Below, piece after piece: positions 1 to 6,500 of a stretch of DNA of 7,966 nt. The notes below the pieces were generated by a model. It ran no database searches and was not told the DNA's origin. It was given only the letters and a program-made list of their open reading frames with translations. A program made the translations under genes and the position numbers. The DNA comes from Rhizobacter sp. GTDB lineage: Bacteria; Pseudomonadota; Gammaproteobacteria; Burkholderiales; Burkholderiaceae_C. Position 1 is the first letter of the stretch, and the number at the start of each line of letters is the position of its first letter. The stretch lies in the NCBI GenBank assembly GCA_025359585.1, contig JANYFX010000620.1:1-7966 (forward strand). Reading direction: 5' to 3'.

Positions 1-231
1 CTGCCCGACGGCGGTGCGGCGCGCGGTGTGCCGTTCCCGCTGACCCAGCAGCACATTGCCGACGGCCTCGGCCTGTCGCTGGTGCACACCAACAAGACCC
101 TGCGCAAGCTGGAGAAGCGCGGCCTGCACCACATCGAAGACGGGCGTTTGTGGCTGCGCGACGTGAAAGCGCTGACGCGCATCGCCGATCTTTACGGCGA
201 TGGCAAACCTGCGCCGCGGCCGTTGATCTGA
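1..231 (+). CDS. Crp/Fnr-family transcriptional regulator, C-terminal end (5' partial)
   Basis: The frame is open from the first base of the window and ends at TGA 229-231, giving 76 visible residues, so the start and the whole cyclic-nucleotide-binding-like sensor domain lie outside. The visible part matches the winged helix-turn-helix of Crp/Fnr regulators (HTH_Crp type): LTQQHIADGLGLSLVHTNKT is the usual pattern in which the first helix (LTQQHIADGLG) precedes the recognition helix (LVHTNKTLRKLEKRG), followed by a short beta wing (DGRLWLRD) and a C-terminal helix (ALTRIADLYG). An internal GTG at 28 could be mistaken for a start, but it lies just before the HTH and would leave no sensor domain. 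The ligand cannot be inferred from this piece. The last 40 bases overlap the end of the convergent YihY gene on the other strand. The family call is good; whether it controls the neighbouring genes is unknown. Confidence 0.85.
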   Translation: MPDGGAARGVPFPLTQQHIADGLGLSLVHTNKTLRKLEKRGLHHIEDGRLWLRDVKALTRIADLYGDGKPAPRPLI

Positions 232-1106
232 GCGTCCCGCGCGGCTCGGGGCAGCGGCGGATGGCCGAGCTCCACTGCCACCGCCGCGCCCAGCAGGAAG
301 ATCTGGCTCGACCAGTACACCCACACCAGCAGCGCCGCGAACGAGCCGGCCGCGCCGAGCGCCGACTGGGTCGCGGTGGTCGCGATGTACAGGCTGATGC
401 CGTAGCGCCCGACCATGAACAGGCCCGCCGCAACGGCCGCACCGCCGAGCGCGTGGCGCATCGGCAGCCGGCCGTTCGGCAGCCAGCGGATCAGCAGTGC
501 GAACAGGACCGTGATCACGCCCCAGGACCACAGGTTCTCGGCTGCGACCAGCAGCGGTGCGAGCAACGGCCACGACAGCGCGACCCAGCGCAAGACGAGC
601 AGCGACAAGGCCTGCGCCAGCATTGCGACCGAGAGCAGGAAGCCGCTGCCCAGCACCACGCCGATCGCGAGCAGGCGCACCCGCACCAGCCGCCACCAGC
701 TGAACGGGCCGTCCGATTCACCCAGCATCGCCTGCAGCGCCGAGCGCAGTTCGACGAACACACCGGTCGCGCCGATCAGCGTCACGCCGAGCGCGAGCCA
801 CGAACCGAAGATGGCCGGCTGCGCACCCGGAGGCGTGATCGAGCGCTGCGCGAGCAGGTCGGCCAGCGTTTTCGTTTCGCGCGCGCCGATCATGCGCGAG
901 ACCGCATCGAGCACGGCCGCCTGCGCCGCGTCGCTGCCGAGCAGCCAGACCATCACGCCGGTCACGACCACGAGCAGGGGCGCGATCGAGAATGCGGCGT
1001 AGAAGGCCACGGCCGCGCCCTGGCGCATGCCGCCGGCGTCGATGTAACGGTTGAGCGCGGCCCACAGCAAACGCGCCGCGCGTGCCGGCAGGCGGCCCGA
1101 GGTCAT
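192..1106 (-). CDS. YihY/virulence factor BrkB family inner-membrane protein (UPF0761)
   Basis: A 304-residue polytopic membrane protein, within the usual length of the YihY/BrkB family (once mis-annotated as ribonuclease BN). Family signatures are visible: the amphipathic N-terminal helix and LWAALNRYIDAGG; the first membrane segment with AAVAFYAAFSIAPLLVVV (about 31-48); the GATGVFVELRSALQ stretch (112-125); and the C-terminal GAAGSFAALLVWVYWSSQIF (251-270) followed by LLGAAVAVE. About six hydrophobic segments occur, near 31-58, 98-122, 142-175, 180-207, 217-240 and 252-280. Its biochemical role is unsettled; transport or envelope functions have been proposed for relatives. I chose ATG at 1106, which leaves a short normal N-terminus before the conserved region and has GAG 6 nt upstream. 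The frame is open further upstream, and a GTG at 1163, only 5 nt after the stop of the upstream permease gene, would add 19 residues and suggest translational coupling. It is probably co-transcribed with that permease. The 3' end overlaps the convergent regulator gene, and the stop is TAA at 194-192. Confidence 0.88.
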   Translation of the reverse strand: MTSGRLPARAARLLWAALNRYIDAGGMRQGAAVAFYAAFSIAPLLVVVTGVMVWLLGSDAAQAAVLDAVSRMIGARETKTLADLLAQRSITPPGAQPAIFGSWLALGVTLIGATGVFVELRSALQAMLGESDGPFSWWRLVRVRLLAIGVVLGSGFLLSVAMLAQALSLLVLRWVALSWPLLAPLLVAAENLWSWGVITVLFALLIRWLPNGRLPMRHALGGAAVAAGLFMVGRYGISLYIATTATQSALGAAGSFAALLVWVYWSSQIFLLGAAVAVELGHPPLPRAARDAQINGRGAGLPSP

Positions 1107-1168
1107 CACCAGCTCGAACACCCACGCCGCCCCCGTTCGCGCCCTGCTCAGCAGTGCGGCCACGGCGC

Positions 1169-2359
1169 TCAGCCCTGCATCAAATGCGCAAGCCGCTGGC
1201 CCGGCCGGGTGTGTTCGGCCACGACCTTGAGCAAGACCACGAGTGCCGGCCCGAGCAGCAGGCCCCACACGCCCCAGAGCGCGCCCCAGAACACCACGCC
1301 GATGAACACCGCGGCCGCGTTCATCTTCGCGGCGCGGCCTTGCAACCAGGCGGTGACGACGGTGCCGATCAGCGTCGACAGCAGCACCAGAAACGCCGCC
1401 ATGCCGAGTGCCGCGCCGACCGTGCCGTGCGCCAGAAAGGTTTCGGCCGCGCCCAGGCCGGTCAACAGCGCCATGCCCAGATACGGCACCACGTGGAGCA
1501 CCGCTGCGGTCATGCCCCAGCCGGCCGCATCGGGCAGGCCGGCGAGTGCGAACGCGGCCCACACCGCGAGGCCCACGACCGTGTTGGTGACAAGCAGCAC
1601 GCCACCGTAGATGCGGATCTGCCGCACACATTCGTTCGCGGCGTGTTCGGCCCGCAGCTTCAGGCCCGGGCGTTCGTTCCAGAGCCCGAGGAAACGCCCG
1701 GCGAGTGGCTGGCCGCCGGCCAGCACGAAGAAGGCGATGAAGAAGATGATGGTCAGGTCACCGGCCAGTTTGATCAACGCGCTCGAGCCGCTGACGGCGC
1801 TGTCGCGCAGCGCGACCGTGGCGGTCTGCGAAATGCTGACCTGCGGTGTCGCTGCCGCCGCGTTGCTCGCGGCGATGTCGGCCTGCCGGGCCGCCGCCGC
1901 TTTCGCGCGTGCCGACTGGATCGAGGGCTTGGCACCGGCCAGCCGCTCGGCCGCGCGGTCGAGCTCGCGAAACGCGACACGCGCGCGCTGCAAGACCGAG
2001 TCGGCGTCGGGCTCGGTGTCGGAAACCTGCTGCGCCACCAGGCTGATCATGTCGGGCACACGCCCGGCCACACGGCCGAGCTGGTCGCCGAAAGCTGCAG
2101 CGGCCAGGCCGAGTGCGGCCATCACGATCATCAGCGTCAGCAGGGTCGCGGCGATGCGGCTGCGCACCCAGCGCTCTAACAAGGCGGTGAGCGGATGCAC
2201 CAGCAGCGCCAGCATCAGCCCCGCCGTGAGCGGGATCATGAAACTGCGGCTCCACCACAGCGCCACGATCACGGCGAGCGTGGCGAGCACGCTGACGGCC
2301 ACGCCGGAGCCCGGGGTGTCGTGAACGTGCCTGTCGTGGTGGTGTTCGGTGTTGTCCAT
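1169..2359 (-). CDS. AI-2E family transporter (PF01594-type permease)
   Basis: A 396-residue membrane protein of the AI-2E transporter family (TqsA/PerM/YdiK-like), which includes exporters of autoinducer-2 and Na+/H+ antiporters; the substrate here cannot be told from sequence. Visible architecture: hydrophobic segments near 18-36, 39-56 and 69-90; a long polar and Ala/Gln/Arg-rich loop from about 91 to 198; then segments near 200-216, 252-277, 282-308, 315-338 and 348-380. The family's C-terminal pattern is clear: VVPYLGM (290-296) and FWGALWGVWGLLLGPALVVL (357-376). The N-terminus is rich in histidine (His 6, 7, 8, 11 and 13). I chose ATG at 2359 because AGG lies 6 nt upstream and the protein begins normally; the frame is open 24 codons further up, but that part lies over the terminator hairpin. 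The next gene, yihY-like, follows 62 bp downstream on the same strand, or 5 bp if its GTG start is used. Confidence 0.9.
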   Translation of the reverse strand: MDNTEHHHDRHVHDTPGSGVAVSVLATLAVIVALWWSRSFMIPLTAGLMLALLVHPLTALLERWVRSRIAATLLTLMIVMAALGLAAAAFGDQLGRVAGRVPDMISLVAQQVSDTEPDADSVLQRARVAFRELDRAAERLAGAKPSIQSARAKAAAARQADIAASNAAAATPQVSISQTATVALRDSAVSGSSALIKLAGDLTIIFFIAFFVLAGGQPLAGRFLGLWNERPGLKLRAEHAANECVRQIRIYGGVLLVTNTVVGLAVWAAFALAGLPDAAGWGMTAAVLHVVPYLGMALLTGLGAAETFLAHGTVGAALGMAAFLVLLSTLIGTVVTAWLQGRAAKMNAAAVFIGVVFWGALWGVWGLLLGPALVVLLKVVAEHTRPGQRLAHLMQG

Positions 2360-2380
2360 TCGGTGCCTGCGAATCAGGGG

Positions 2381-2418
2381 CAAAACAATGCCCCGCGGTT
2401 CGTTGAAGAACCCGGGGC
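2381..2418 (-). terminator. Candidate intrinsic terminator after the BON gene
   Basis: Read on the minus strand, GCCCCGGGTTC (2418-2408), a 6-nt loop TTCAAC, and GAACCGCGGGGC (2401-2390) form an 11-bp GC-rich stem with a single bulged G, followed directly by ATTGTTTTG (2389-2381), a short interrupted U-tract. It lies 53 bp after the BON stop codon and about 30 bp before the AI-2E start. The same GGGGC arm can pair instead with a GCCCC just downstream (2381-2377), giving a weaker alternative hairpin. The U-tract is imperfect, so termination may be partial and some read-through into the permease gene is possible. Confidence 0.6.
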
Positions 2419-2471
2419 GCGAGAGCCGCAAGCTGGTGCTGCCAGCCTGCGTCTTCGATGCAGCGTGCCGC

Positions 2472-2786
2472 TTACGGGCGCACGACGATGGAGTTCTTGA
2501 CGCTCTTCACGCCCTTGGTCTTCATGGCGATGTCTTCGGCGGTTTCGCGCTCGGCCTGGTTCTTGGCGAAGCCCGAAAGCATCACGGTGCCGTTCAAGGT
2601 TTCAACGCTGATGGCGGTGGCGTCGACTTCCTTGTTGCCGACATAACGACCCTTCACCGCGGTCGTGATGGCGGTGTCGTCGATGTAGGCGCCGGTGGTT
2701 TCCTGGCCGCGCTGTACGGCGCAGCCCGAAGCGGTGATGAGAACGAGCACGGTGAGTGCCGAAGCGATTTTGGTGCGCATTTGCAT
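2472..2786 (-). CDS. BON domain-containing lipoprotein
   Basis: A 104-residue protein with a lipoprotein-like signal: basic start MQMRTK, a hydrophobic stretch ASALTVLVLITA, then SGC with the candidate lipidated cysteine at residue 22. The -3 position is Ala rather than the usual Leu, so the lipobox is acceptable but not ideal. The rest, from about residue 36, is a single BON domain (OsmY/Kbp/YraP type): DDTAITTAVKG, then the ISVETLNGTVMLSGFAKNQA core with the conserved glycines, a helix with ERETAEDIA, and the final GVKSVKNSIVV strand. BON domains bind phospholipid or envelope surfaces, and single-BON lipoproteins are often osmotic or envelope-stress induced; the function here is inferred from that. 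ATG at 2786 is supported by AGGAG 7 nt upstream. The frame is open far upstream, but that part is a shadow of the ferritin gene. The gene lies 98 bp after the ferritin gene and before a candidate terminator. Confidence 0.9.
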   Translation of the reverse strand: MQMRTKIASALTVLVLITASGCAVQRGQETTGAYIDDTAITTAVKGRYVGNKEVDATAISVETLNGTVMLSGFAKNQAERETAEDIAMKTKGVKSVKNSIVVRP

Positions 2787-2792
2787 GGTGAA

Positions 2793-2799
2793 TCTCCTG
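2793..2799 (-). promoter_or_regulatory. Strong Shine-Dalgarno sequence of the BON lipoprotein gene
   Basis: The minus strand reads CAGGAGATTCACCATG, placing AGGAG (2798-2794) exactly 7 nt before ATG 2786. It decides the start within a frame that is open for hundreds of bases upstream, and rules out the second in-frame ATG at 2780. Confidence 0.85.
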
Positions 2800-2830
2800 A
2801 GGAAGGTTGTGAAAGAGTTGTGACTTGACC

Positions 2831-2854
2831 GGGTGGCGCTTGGCCCCACCACCC
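2831..2854 (-). other. Hairpin in the ferritin-BON intergenic region
   Basis: On the minus strand GGGTGGTG (2854-2847), an 8-nt loop GGGCCAAG and CGCCACCC (2838-2831) can form an 8-bp stem containing one G-U pair. The pairing is better for minus-strand RNA than for plus-strand RNA, where the same position is a C-A mismatch. No U-tract follows, so it is not a standard intrinsic terminator. It could be a 5' leader structure of the BON mRNA, a processing or stability element, or chance in GC-rich DNA. Confidence 0.35.
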
Positions 2855-2884
2855 ATGGGCTTAAATCGTGGCCGGCTGCGGCGA

Positions 2885-3457
2885 TCAGGCCGACATCCAG
2901 TCGCTCAGCTCGTCGGCATGCTCCTGCTCCTGGCTGAGGATGGTCTCGAGCATGCGGCGCGTCGTGGAGTCCTTGTCGCCGATCAGCGCGATCATCTGGC
3001 TGTAGGCCTCGATGGCTACACGTTCCGCGATCAGGTTGGCCTTGATCATGGCCTTCAGATCGCTCGAATCGTCGTAGTCGGCGTGGCTGCGCTCGAGCAG
3101 GCTGGCCGGCGAAAAGTCGGGCTCGCCACCGAGCTGCACGATGCGCTCGGCGATGCTGTCGCCGTGCGCCGTTTCTTCGAGTGCGTGCACCATGAACTCT
3201 TCGGCGATCTTCGGCGAAGCCAGGCCCTTGGCGGTGAAGTGGTGGCGCTTGTAGCGCATCACGCAGACCAGCTCGGTGGCCAGGGCGTCGTTCAGCAGCT
3301 TGATGATGTCTTCGCGCCACGGGCCGTAGCTCGGTGTCACGGCGCCCTGGTCGAGCGAACGCTTCGCGGCGCTCAGGCCTTCTTCGTTCAGCACCAGCCG
3401 CTCGTTGTTGCCGACCGGCAGTTGTGTGACGCTGGCTGATTCCTTCTTGGTGCTCAT
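2885..3457 (-). CDS. Bacterioferritin-like ferritin protein (di-iron, apparently non-haem)
   Basis: A 190-residue protein whose residues from about 50 onward form a ferritin-like four-helix bundle most like bacterioferritin. The expected di-iron (ferroxidase) ligands are all present by pattern: Glu62 (TELV), Glu95 and His98 (EETAH), Glu145 (LIAERVAIE) and Glu177 with His180 (EQEHADEL). Such proteins oxidise Fe(II) and store or detoxify iron in the cytoplasm. The residue corresponding to the haem-ligand methionine of E. coli Bfr, which directly follows the second-helix Glu, is Thr96, so haem binding in the Bfr manner is unlikely. Compared with Bfr (about 158 residues) there is a polar N-terminal extension of roughly 45-50 residues with no signal peptide. 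ATG at 3457 is chosen for GGAG 7 nt upstream and because the frame upstream is shadow sequence. It follows the glucan synthase gene by 109 bp and precedes the BON gene by 98 bp on the same strand. A stress ferritin (Dps-like) role is the main alternative, but the helix motifs are not those of Dps. Confidence 0.85.
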   Translation of the reverse strand: MSTKKESASVTQLPVGNNERLVLNEEGLSAAKRSLDQGAVTPSYGPWREDIIKLLNDALATELVCVMRYKRHHFTAKGLASPKIAEEFMVHALEETAHGDSIAERIVQLGGEPDFSPASLLERSHADYDDSSDLKAMIKANLIAERVAIEAYSQMIALIGDKDSTTRRMLETILSQEQEHADELSDWMSA

Positions 3458-3464
3458 GGAGAGG

Positions 3465-3468
3465 CTCC
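3465..3468 (-). promoter_or_regulatory. Shine-Dalgarno sequence of the ferritin-like gene
   Basis: The minus strand reads GGAGCCTCTCCATG, placing GGAG 7 nt before ATG 3457. It supports this start over upstream positions in the same open frame. Confidence 0.7.
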
Positions 3469-3531
3469 GTGTTTGGCGATGAATGAACTGTATGAATCCA
3501 GCCCATCGCGGCCCATCGGATTGCTGCGCTT

Positions 3532-3550
3532 GGCGCTGTAGGACAGCGCC
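3532..3550 (-). other. Perfect hairpin downstream of the glucan synthase gene
   Basis: GGCGCTG (3550-3544 on the minus strand), loop TCCTA and CAGCGCC (3538-3532) form a perfect 7-bp stem beginning 16 bp after the synthase stop codon. It is followed by AAGCGCAGC rather than a U-tract, so it is at best a weak or Rho-assisted terminator or an mRNA 3'-end stabiliser. Continued transcription into the ferritin gene cannot be excluded. Confidence 0.4.
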
Positions 3551-3566
3551 GCGCCACCGAGCTCGT

Positions 3567-6500
3567 TCAGTGCAGCGCGCCGAGCAACGCAGGCCGGGGC
3601 GCGGCCGGCGCATCGCCCGAGTCCAGGTGCACGAGGCAGCAACTCTGCGCGGCCAGCGTGTCCCAACGCAGGCTTTGGCCGGTGCGCAGCTCGACCGCAT
3701 GCGCACGCGCTGCCGCTTCGAGGGCTGCGCTCGCACCCGGCCGACAGAAGATCACCCGAAGCACCCGCCCGTCGCGGCGCAGCGTCAGCTCGGCCTGTTC
3801 CCAGTGCGAAGGCAGGCAGGGCACGAACGAGATCTGTTCGCCGCGTTGGCGCAAGCCGAACAGGTGCTCGATCGCGGCGCGGTGCATCCACGCCGCCGAG
3901 CCGGTGTACCAGCTCCAGCCACCGCGGCCCACATACGGTGCTTCGGTGTACACGTCGCCCGCCATCACATAGGGCTCGATGGCGTAGGCCGCACCCCACT
4001 CGGCATTCGCCGCGCGGTGGGCCGGGCTCAGGTAGGTGAAATAGCGGTAAGCCGTGTCGGCGTGGCCGCCCTGCGCCTGCGCGATCACTGCCCACACGCC
4101 GGCGTGTGAATACTGGCCGCCGTTTTCGCGCACGCCCGGTGGGTAGGCCTGGATGTAGCCCGCGCTCGGTTGTTTGCGTTGCAGCGGCGGTGTCAGCAGT
4201 TTGACGAGGCCGTTCTTGCGGTCGACCAGGTTGCGGTCGACCGCTTCGAGCGCCATGCGCTGGAACGGCGGTGGCGCGGCGTCGGAGATCACGCTCCAGG
4301 CCTGGGCGATCAGGTCGATGCGGCACTCGGCGTCGGTCTGCGTGCCGAGCGGCGTGCCGTCGTCGAAGAAGGCGCGCTTGTACCACTGGCCGTCCCAGGC
4401 ATCGCCTTGCAGCGCACTGCGCCAGCCGCGCGCGGCGTCTTCCCAGCGCCGGGCACGTTCGGTCTCGCCACGGCCGCGTGCGATCGGCGCGAAGTCTTCG
4501 ACCAGCGCGCACAGGAACCAGCCGAGCCACACCGATTCGCCGCGGCCTTCGATGCCGACGCGGTTCATGCCGTCGTTCCAGTCGCCACTGCCCATCAGCG
4601 GCAGGCCGTGCGCGCCGACCTTGAGGCTGCGGTCGATGGCGCGCGCGCCGTGTTCGAAGACGGTGGCGGTCGCGTCGCTCAGGCCCGGCACGTAGTACGC
4701 GTCTTCCGCGCCTTCGGGGATCGCCGCGCCTTCGATGAAGGGCACGTACTCGTCGAGCAGACTGGTGTCGCCGGTGCACTGCAGGTAGTGCACGCAGGCG
4801 TGTGGCAACCACAGCAGGTCATCGGAAAAATGGGTCCGCACACCCGCGCCGGTGGGGGCGTGCCACCAGTGCTGCACGTCGCCCTCGGGGAACTGGCGCG
4901 AGGCGTTCAGCACGATCTGCTGGCGCAGCATCTTGGGGGCGGCCCAGGCGAGCGCCATCGCGTCTTGCAGCTGGTCACGGAACCCGAAGGCACCACCGGC
5001 CTGGTAGAAGCCGGCCTTGGCCCAGAGGCGGCAGGCCACGGTCTGGTACAGCAGCCAGCGGTTGACCATCGCGTCGAACAGCGGGTCGGGTGTCTTGACG
5101 CTGGCCGCACCCAGCAGCTTGTCCCAGGTGGCGCGCACATCGCCGAGCCTTTGCATTGCGGGCACCGTGGCCGCGGCGGTGGCGAGCTGGCGCGCTTCGG
5201 TCGGGTTCGCGCCGAAGCCGATCAGGAACACACACTCGGCCGACTCGCCGGCGCCGAGCCTGACGAGCGTGGAAACCGCCGCGCACGGATCGAGCCCGCT
5301 GCCGCTGTGCTGGCCGAACAGGTCGGGCACGGCGAGGCGGCCGCGGGCGTCGAAACACTCGCGGCGGTCGCAGGTCCAGTCGGGGGTTTCGTCGGCACCG
5401 GTCGCGATCGCGAGAAAGGCCGTGCCCTCGCCGAAACCGGCCGAACGGTCGCGCTGGGTGCAGGTCAGGGCCGTGAGCTTGCGGCCTGCGCCGCTGTCGT
5501 TCGTTGCGTCTTGGGGCGCATCGGGCAGGCGCTGCGTGAACGATGCGGTCTCGGTGGTGGCGCGGTCGCTGCGGCCGGCGCCCATCACCCATTCGGCGAT
5601 GCCGATGGCGCGCAGCCGCAGAGTGCGTTGGCCGCGGTTGACGAGCCGCAAGCGCACCTGTTTGACGGCGCTGGCGGCGTCGACACACCAGGCCGCGCTC
5701 ACGTCGAGGTCACCGCGCCGGTGGCTGACCACGCTGTAGCCCTGGCCGTGTGCCACGCGGTAGGTGGCGCTCGGATCGGCCCAGGCCGAGGGCGACACGC
5801 TCCACAGCTGGCGCGTCTTCACGTCCTGCAGCATGAACCATTCGCCCGGTGGGTCGCCGACCGGGTCGTTGGACCAGGGCGTGAGCTGGTTCAGGCGGCT
5901 GTTCAGGGCCCAGGTGTAGCCACCGCCCGCTTCGGAGATGTGCGCACCGAAGGCCGGGTTCGCGAGCACGTTGACCCAGGGCCGGGCCGGGCGCTGGAAA
6001 ACACTCACATCGAAGCGGAACTCGCCACCCTCGGGCATGAACTGGCCGCGCGAGACACGCGCGTCGGCGCTGGCACCGGCCGCGATCGGCAGCGCCGAGA
6101 CCGAAGTGGCGTGGCGTTCTTCGAGCGCTTCTTCGTGCTGCTCGCTCCACTCCTGCATGTGGTGCGTGAGCGGCCGGCCGTCGGCGTTGAAGTGCACCCG
6201 TGCCAGCGTGCGCAGCGTGCCGAGTTCGTCGCGCGAGAGTTCGTCGGCGCGCAGCACGTGAAAGCCGATGTTGCCGGCGCCGGGCTGGCCACCGTTCTGC
6301 GCGGCGAACTGCTCGCGCAGGGCCGCGACCTCGCGCTGCAAGGCCATCAGGTACGACGCCGGTTCGGCGTTCACCACCACCAGGTCGCAGGCCACACCGG
6401 CCCACGACCACATGCGCAGCGCCTTGACGAGGGTGCGCAGCAGGCCCATGCCCTGCGGTGCGCCGGCCGAGACCAGAAGCAGCGGCCGGTCGCCCGAGAT

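Noticed and set aside
150..2179. Long plus-strand frames (150-1610 and 1082-2179).
   Set aside because: Arg/Gln/His/Ala-rich shadow translations antisense to the YihY and AI-2E genes, which have clear membrane and family motifs.
3501..3518. Short direct repeat GCCCATCG (3501-3508 and 3511-3518) upstream of the ferritin gene.
   Set aside because: Only 8 bp, in GC-rich DNA, with no palindrome or promoter elements I can place around it; likely chance.
2787..3557. Upstream extension of the BON frame to 361 codons.
   Set aside because: The extension runs out of frame over the ferritin gene; the strong Shine-Dalgarno sequence and lipoprotein signal fix the start at 2786.
3458..3736. Upstream extension of the ferritin frame by 93 codons.
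   Set aside because: Arg/Ala-rich shadow of the glucan synthase 3' end, with no conserved features; ATG 3457 has a good ribosome-binding site.
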